Below, piece by piece: positions 44,768-49,308 of a DNA stretch of 49,308 nt. The notes under the pieces are model-generated. The model worked only from the letters and a program-made list of their open reading frames with translations, had not been told where the DNA came from and did not search any database. The position numbers were made by a program, and so were the translations under genes. Source of the DNA: Bacteroidales bacterium UBA4814 (GTDB taxonomy: Bacteria; Bacteroidota; Bacteroidia; Bacteroidales; UBA7960); contig DHFW01000041.1 in assembly GCA_002402465.1 (NCBI GenBank), forward strand, positions 1-49,308, written 5' to 3'. The number at the start of each line of letters is the position of its first letter. Positions within the stretch are counted from its first letter, which is position 1.

Positions 44768-45099
44768 TGCCCCGAAATTCGGCCAAGCTAAGCCTTTCGA
44801 CCAGCCTCCCCAGATACGAACTTGGCCTCCACCTTTTTGCCCGTTCCAGCATGCTCAATATCGATGATGTGTTTGTGAACGAACTAACGCGCGAAGCCAT
44901 TCTGCCTGGCTTTTACGATTACTGGCTGCATAATAATAACGGGCATTTTCTGGCGAACCTTAGCCTGGGATACCGTATTTCTGCGAATTAGGCCATCTCG
45001 CTTGCGATAAAAAACCTTACCAATGCCGAATATATGGGCCGTCAGGGCGACATTCAGCCCCAGCGGCATTTCAGCCTGCGCTTCAGCGGAAAGTTTTGA
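44767..45099 (+). pseudogene. C-terminal remnant of a TonB-dependent receptor
   Basis: The frame reads PRNSAKLSLSTS, then YELGLHLFARSSM and LANLSLGYRISAN, meets a TAG at 44992, and continues AISLAIKNLTNAEYMGRQG to QRHFSLRFSGKF with a TGA at 45097. This is the last 110 or so residues of a TonB receptor barrel: the IKNLTNAEY and terminal Phe signals are typical, and the phrase around NAEYMGRQGDI is like siderophore or vitamin receptors. The rest of the gene is absent and a stop interrupts the remnant, so it cannot make a functional protein. It begins directly at the end of the preceding lipoprotein gene. Confidence 0.75.
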
Positions 45100-45111
45100 C
45101 GGACTGGCAAG

Positions 45112-45144
45112 TTCGCGGCAGCTCAAAAGGAATGTTTAACTTTG
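45112..45144 (+). promoter_or_regulatory. candidate mnmA promoter
   Basis: TAACTTTG (45137-45144) fits the Bacteroidota -7 box exactly, and TTCG at 45112-45115 is a weak -33 match 21 bp upstream. It lies about 60 bp before the mnmA ATG. Confidence 0.5.
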
Positions 45145-45205
45145 CACCTTTGAGCCAACATGCTCTTCTTTTCCCTGAAGGGAAACTTTTGATGAATGTA
45201 AAATT

Positions 45206-46420
45206 ATGATCAAAGCAAAAAAAAAAGTCGTGGTTGGCCTATCGGGTGGGGTTGACAGCTCGGCAGCCGCTTATTTGTTAAAGGAGCAAGGTTATGATGT
45301 GATCGGGGTGTTTATGCGCAACTGGCATGATGAGTCTGTGCTGATTTCGAAAGAGTGCCCCTGGGTGGAAGACAGCACCGATGCCCTGATGGTGGCTGAA
45401 AAGCTGGGCATCCCATTTTATACGCTCGATTTCAGTGAAGAATACCGCAAACGCATTGTCGATTATATGTTTGCCGAATACCAGGCCGGGCGCACACCCA
45501 ATCCCGATGTGCTTTGCAACCGCGAAGTGAAGTTCGACCTTTTTCTGAAAGCGGCCGAAAAGCTGGGCGCCGACATGGTAGCCACAGGACACTATTGCCA
45601 GAAAGATAGTTTTGAAAAAGAGGGCCAGACCATATACCGTCTGCTTGCCGGAGCCGACAAAAACAAAGATCAGAGCTATTTTCTTTGTCAACTCAACCAG
45701 GAGCAGCTGGCCAAAGCCCTCTTCCCCATCGGACATTTACAGAAACCCGAAGTGCGCGACATTGCCCGCCGACAAGGGCTGGTTACCGCTGAGAAAAGAG
45801 ACAGCCAGGGGCTTTGCTTTATTGGCAAGGTGCGCCTGCCCGAATTCCTTCAGCAACAGCTTAAACCCAAGCAAGGAGACATTTATCTTATTCCCGAAGA
45901 TTTTCGCAAGCTTGAAAAACCCGTTTTGCCTGCAGGAAAAACCTGGGATACCATAGATGAAAGCTGGCTGGAAGAAGTTGTTGCGGCTCCCCGGTTAAGC
46001 CCCGAAATTGCCAAAAAAGTGGGTGAGCACAACGGCGCCCACTATTATACTGTTGGGCAGCGCAAGGGCCTGAATGTAGGCGGTATGGAAAAACCTATGT
46101 TTGTGCTGGCTACAGACACCACTGCCAATTTGATTTATACCGGCCTTGGCGAAGACCATCCCGGACTGCTGAACTACGGATTATTTGTGGCGGCCAAAGA
46201 TGTGCACTGGATTCGTGACGACCTAAAACTGCTGGCCGGACAAAGCGGCCGCTACCAGGCGCGCATCCGTTACCGGCAACCACTCACCATGGCCACCCTG
46301 GTGATGCGTGAAAAAGGCCTGTATGTCATATTCGATGAGCCCCAGCGAGCTATTGCCCCGGGCCAGTTCTTTGCCTGGTATAATCAAGAAGAAAGTCTTG
46401 GAAGTGGCGTGATAGCATAA
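45206..46420 (+). CDS. mnmA: tRNA-specific 2-thiouridylase MnmA
   Basis: A 404-aa enzyme that makes 2-thiouridine at position 34 of tRNAs for Lys, Glu and Gln, using ATP and sulphur relayed from a cysteine desulphurase. The PP-loop GLSGGVDSS lies at residues 11-19. The catalytic nucleophile Cys104 (DVLCNREVKF) and the sulphur-carrying Cys204 (QGLCFIGK) are both present. Other family blocks are GHYCQK, DQSYFLCQL and GQRKGLNVGG. The protein is about 40 residues longer than most MnmA proteins because of an insert at about 225-265, which I believe is common in Bacteroidota. It is a single-gene unit with its own promoter and a shared terminator. Confidence 0.97.
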   Translation: MIKAKKKVVVGLSGGVDSSAAAYLLKEQGYDVIGVFMRNWHDESVLISKECPWVEDSTDALMVAEKLGIPFYTLDFSEEYRKRIVDYMFAEYQAGRTPNPDVLCNREVKFDLFLKAAEKLGADMVATGHYCQKDSFEKEGQTIYRLLAGADKNKDQSYFLCQLNQEQLAKALFPIGHLQKPEVRDIARRQGLVTAEKRDSQGLCFIGKVRLPEFLQQQLKPKQGDIYLIPEDFRKLEKPVLPAGKTWDTIDESWLEEVVAAPRLSPEIAKKVGEHNGAHYYTVGQRKGLNVGGMEKPMFVLATDTTANLIYTGLGEDHPGLLNYGLFVAAKDVHWIRDDLKLLAGQSGRYQARIRYRQPLTMATLVMREKGLYVIFDEPQRAIAPGQFFAWYNQEESLGSGVIA

Positions 46421-46421
46421 A

Positions 46422-46449
46422 AAACGGCGACCATTGCTGATCGCCGTTT
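46422..46449. terminator. bidirectional terminator between mnmA and the OmpA-family gene
   Basis: AAACGGCGA and TCGCCGTTT form a 9-bp stem with a 10-nt loop, with A-rich and T-rich flanks that suit termination from both sides of this convergent pair. Confidence 0.85.
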
Positions 46450-46469
46450 AAATTTTGATTTTTAAAAAA

Positions 46470-47591
46470 TTACTTCACCAGACGGAATACCACACGGCGG
46501 TTCAAAGCACGGTTCTCAGATGTGTCGTTAGAAACTTCTGGATTGGTTTCACCCTTATAAAGGATGGACATGCGACCAGCCTGAACGCCTTTATTGGTCA
46601 AATAAGACATTACAGCTTCGGCACGCTTGCGCGAAAGTTCCTGATTGTAAGCCGGGGCACCAATGTTGTCGGTATGGCCGGTAATTTCAAGTTTGTACTG
46701 CGGGTAATCCCTCATGACCCTTACCACATTCTCGAGAATGGATATATTTTCCTGACCGATCTCATAGCTATCGAAAGCAAACAAAACATTTTCAATGGTG
46801 CCGATATAATCCCTTTCAACCACCTCAAGTTTTACTGGTTCTTCAACAACAATCCTTTCGGGTTCTGGCTCTGGTTCAGGTTCGGGAACCACTTCAACCA
46901 CCGGCTCAGGTTCTGGTTGTGGCTGGGGAGCTGGTGCCGGCACTGCTGGTGCGATAGCCACCGGGGCTGCTGCTGCGGCTTCCTTACGGCCAATACTGAA
47001 CACCAATCCCAGACTATGCTGCCAGTAAAAGTCATTCATTTCTTCTACAATATAATCGCGCTTATCCTGGAAGGTTAAGTTGCCGGTGAGTTGGTAGCGC
47101 AGGGCCAGCCAGTCGGTAAAGATATACTTAAGGTTGAAGCCTGCCGGCAGGATAACATCTACGCCGTGATTTATCCGCCTATCCCTTTCTTCCGGGTTGC
47201 GATAGGTAGCGCCTCCCACCCCGGCAAAAATCGATGGGGCAAACCGGCTGGTCTCACTTAGGATGTAGCCGTTATTTAATTTATAAACCAACCTGAAACT
47301 GGCATCTGTTTTGCGGCCAAACATATTGTTTTGTGCATCAACATAGTATCCGTAGTCGCCCCATGTAGTGGAAATACCAATATCGAACGAAGGATTTAGG
47401 TAGGCATACAGCGAAGCACCAAGAAAACCATAGAAAGGTTGCGACCAGTCGAAGAAGCCGTTTCCGAGATCGCCAGAGTATTCATTTTTGCCGAAATGAA
47501 GACCAAAGCCAATGCGCCTCTCGGCATTCTGTGCACTCAGGGTGCCTATAGCCAACATGGCAACCATTAAAATTGTAAAGATTCTTTTCAT
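46470..47591 (-). CDS. OmpA-family outer-membrane protein
   Basis: A 373-aa protein with a signal peptide (ending GTLSAQ, about residue 20), an N-terminal beta-barrel of about 180 residues (GFGLHFGKNEYSGDLGNG), a Pro/Glu-rich linker at about 205-255 that would span the periplasm, and a C-terminal OmpA-like peptidoglycan-binding domain. The last has the hallmark EITGHTDNIGAPAYNQELS, KRAEAVMSYL and the terminal RALNRRVVFRL. It would anchor the outer membrane to the cell wall. The gene stands alone, convergent with mnmA. No clear promoter was found in the 145 bp upstream. Confidence 0.93.
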   Translation of the reverse strand: MKRIFTILMVAMLAIGTLSAQNAERRIGFGLHFGKNEYSGDLGNGFFDWSQPFYGFLGASLYAYLNPSFDIGISTTWGDYGYYVDAQNNMFGRKTDASFRLVYKLNNGYILSETSRFAPSIFAGVGGATYRNPEERDRRINHGVDVILPAGFNLKYIFTDWLALRYQLTGNLTFQDKRDYIVEEMNDFYWQHSLGLVFSIGRKEAAAAAPVAIAPAVPAPAPQPQPEPEPVVEVVPEPEPEPEPERIVVEEPVKLEVVERDYIGTIENVLFAFDSYEIGQENISILENVVRVMRDYPQYKLEITGHTDNIGAPAYNQELSRKRAEAVMSYLTNKGVQAGRMSILYKGETNPEVSNDTSENRALNRRVVFRLVK

Positions 47592-47736
47592 AGTCGAAAT
47601 TTTTAATTAACAAAAATTAGGAAGGTATTATTTTTTTGTGGCCAAAATTCATGAAAGCCACCAACTTAATTTGCAAAATACTTTTTTAAATCAATTGCGC
47701 TGAATATCTGAAACATTTTTTTATTTAAATAAAAAA

Positions 47737-47774
47737 AAGACTGACTCAAAAGATCTTTCTTCTGAGACAGTCTT
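47737..47774 (-). terminator. intrinsic terminator of hppA
   Basis: AAGACTG-a-CTCA pairs with TGAG-a-CAGTCTT (11 bp with one mismatch), followed on the minus strand by eight T residues. It lies 23 bp after the hppA stop codon. Confidence 0.9.
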
Positions 47775-47797
47775 ATAAATTAAAAGAAATTTTTATT

Positions 47798-49308
47798 CTA
47801 AAACACGGTGGCTGCCAGAACAAGTGCCACAATGGAAACCAGTTTCAGCAAAATATTCAGCGAGGGACCAGAAGTATCTTTCAGCGGGTCGCCAACGGTA
47901 TCACCAACTACGGCCGCTTTGTGGGCTTCCGAACCTTTTTTGTACGTAACCCCATTGTGGGTAAACCCGCTTTCAATAAGCTTTTTGGCATTGTCCCACG
48001 ATCCACCGGCATTTGACTGGAAAATAGCAAGTAAAACGCCTGAAACTGTAACACCCACAAGCAGTCCACCAAGCGCTTCGGGTCCGAGCCACAAACCAGT
48101 AATCACCGGAAAACTAACAGCAATAACTCCGGGCAGGACCATCTGCCGTAAAGCGGCACGGGTTGAGATTGTCACGCACTGCGCATAGTCAGGAGTACCT
48201 TCGGCATCGTTCATTACCTTAATGTCTTCGGCCGACCATTCTGCCATGGGCTTGTTGTCGTTTTTCTTCATTACAGCCAAAGCCTTCTTAAGGGGTTCAA
48301 TGGTTGTAAACTGACGGCGGACTTCTTCGATCATCGCCATGGCAGCGTCGCTTACAGCTTTGATAGTAAGACCTGAGAAAACATAGGGCAGCAATGCACC
48401 CACAAAAAGTGTTGAAATGACTACTGCCTGCGAAACGTCAATTGACGAAATATTGGCAGCTGTCATATAAGCGCCAAACAGGGCCAGTGCGGTAAGGGCG
48501 GCCGAACCAATGGCAAAACCTTTTCCAATGGCTGCAGTGGTATTACCCACGGCATCGAGTTTATCAGTTTTTTCGCGCACATCGGGCGGCAGTTCAGACA
48601 TTTCGGCAATACCGCCGGCATTGTCAGAAATCGGGCCATAGGCATCAACCGAAAGTTGGATACCCAGATTGGAAAGCATACCCACAGCAGCAATGGCAAT
48701 ACCATACAAACCACTAAGATTGAACACCACCATGATTGTTACGGCAATGGTAAGAATAGGAATAATGGTGGAAAACATACCGATACCCAAACCAGAGATT
48801 ATGTTGGTGGCACTGCCAGAAGTAGATTGTGTAGCAATAATACGTACCGGAAGGTAGTTAAGACCGGTAAAGTATTCTGTTGAATAACCAATAATCAGGC
48901 CCGCTGCCAATCCAATCATTGAAGAAAGGAATATGTTGAACGAGGTTATGGTGCGCTCCACGCCCCCATAAAGCAGGTCGTTAAATACTATCCTTTCAGG
49001 AAGGATATTAGTGATAATCAAATACGAAAAACCCAGCATAACCACAGCAGCCAAAAGTTGTCCGATGTTGAGGGCACTCTGCGGATTGCCGCCTTCTTTT
49101 ACCCTAACGAAGAAGGTGCCAATAATTGAGGCTATGACCCCGGCAGCAGCAAGAAACATGGGGAGTACCACAGGCGAAAGACCGTTGAAATTATCGGTGT
49201 AAGTGGCCGTTAACAACGAAACCCCGAGCACCATGGCAGCAATAATAGAGCTTACGTATGACTCAAAAAGGTCGGCACCCATACCGGCCACGTCGCCCAC
49301 GTTGTCGC
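47798..49308 (-). CDS. hppA: membrane pyrophosphatase HppA, 3' part only
   Basis: The window holds the last 500 or so codons of a membrane-bound, ion-pumping pyrophosphatase, which couples pyrophosphate hydrolysis to H+ or Na+ export. The frame continues past the right edge: the last bases encode DNVGDVAG, the well-known internal motif, so the Met at 49300 is not the start. Other core motifs are DAYGPISDNAGGIAEM, DAVGNTTAAIGKG and GDTVGDPLKDTSGPSLN. The Ala in GNTTAAIGKG, where K+-independent enzymes have Lys, points to the K+-dependent group, which includes the Na+-pumping enzymes common in Bacteroidota. About ten transmembrane helices remain in this part. A strong terminator follows. Confidence 0.96.
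   Translation of the reverse strand, partial: DNVGDVAGMGADLFESYVSSIIAAMVLGVSLLTATYTDNFNGLSPVVLPMFLAAAGVIASIIGTFFVRVKEGGNPQSALNIGQLLAAVVMLGFSYLIITNILPERIVFNDLLYGGVERTITSFNIFLSSMIGLAAGLIIGYSTEYFTGLNYLPVRIIATQSTSGSATNIISGLGIGMFSTIIPILTIAVTIMVVFNLSGLYGIAIAAVGMLSNLGIQLSVDAYGPISDNAGGIAEMSELPPDVREKTDKLDAVGNTTAAIGKGFAIGSAALTALALFGAYMTAANISSIDVSQAVVISTLFVGALLPYVFSGLTIKAVSDAAMAMIEEVRRQFTTIEPLKKALAVMKKNDNKPMAEWSAEDIKVMNDAEGTPDYAQCVTISTRAALRQMVLPGVIAVSFPVITGLWLGPEALGGLLVGVTVSGVLLAIFQSNAGGSWDNAKKLIESGFTHNGVTYKKGSEAHKAAVVGDTVGDPLKDTSGPSLNILLKLVSIVALVLAATVF

Noticed and set aside
44992..44994. In-frame TAG in the TonB remnant, considered together with the TAA in the oxidoreductase as possible stop-codon reassignment.
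   Set aside because: Different stop codons are involved, and TAA, TAG and TGA all end intact genes elsewhere in the window, so decay is the simpler reading.
45880..46000. Extra segment of about 40 residues in MnmA.
   Set aside because: Catalytic motifs are intact and a similar insert is, to my knowledge, common in Bacteroidota MnmA, so I do not count it as unusual.

Overview
The window looks like a chromosomal stretch from a member of the Bacteroidota, probably an anaerobic, glycan-degrading Bacteroidales-like lineage. The evidence is large CarboxypepD-reg/outer-membrane beta-barrel receptors, a GLPGLI-family protein, many lipoproteins with short lipoboxes, Bacteroidota-style promoters (TTTG / TAnnTTTG), a multi-enzyme glycoside hydrolase locus, and a K+-dependent membrane pyrophosphatase. 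The species cannot be named from the sequence alone.

Layout. (1) 1-12172 is a type I-B CRISPR-Cas locus. An array of at least 45 units with a 37-bp repeat runs off the left edge. A leader of about 190 bp lies at its right end, followed by cas4, cas2, cas1, cas6, cas3, cas5, cas7 and cas8b, all transcribed leftward toward the array. The order is unusual: cas6 sits between cas3 and cas1, and cas4 is last. (2) 12419-18310 holds an outer-membrane beta-barrel protein and a GLPGLI protein (leftward), divergent from a histidine kinase/response regulator pair. (3) 18421-21660 holds a TetR-type helix-turn-helix remnant, a second outer-membrane receptor and a small lipoprotein. (4) 21793-40686 is a leftward glycan-utilisation locus with GH92, a LacI regulator, a GH29/GH95 hybrid, GH20, a frameshifted GH29, a DUF1080 lipoprotein, three Gfo/Idh/MocA oxidoreductase genes (one interrupted by a stop codon), a Tat-exported TIM-barrel protein, DoxX and a second GH20. 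A serine hydrolase and an EEP-family lipoprotein diverge from it (40837-44231). (5) 44351-49308 holds a small lipoprotein, the C-terminal remnant of a TonB receptor, mnmA, an OmpA-family protein and the 3' part of hppA.

How the genes may work together. GH20, GH92, GH29 and GH95 together point to fucosylated, GlcNAc- and mannose-containing glycans such as N-glycans or mucin-type chains. The Tat-exported Gfo/Idh/MocA proteins, DUF1080 lipoprotein, Tat-exported isomerase-like protein and DoxX suggest an oxidative (keto-sugar) branch outside the cytoplasm. Two near-identical 14-bp palindromes, one in the LacI promoter and one in the promoter of the divergent esterase, look like operators for the locus regulator. 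Both fucosidase genes are damaged, and three other broken genes lie nearby (TetR remnant, Gfo/Idh with a nonsense codon, TonB-receptor tail), so the accessory part of the window appears to be decaying or rearranging. No SusC/SusD pair is present in the window.
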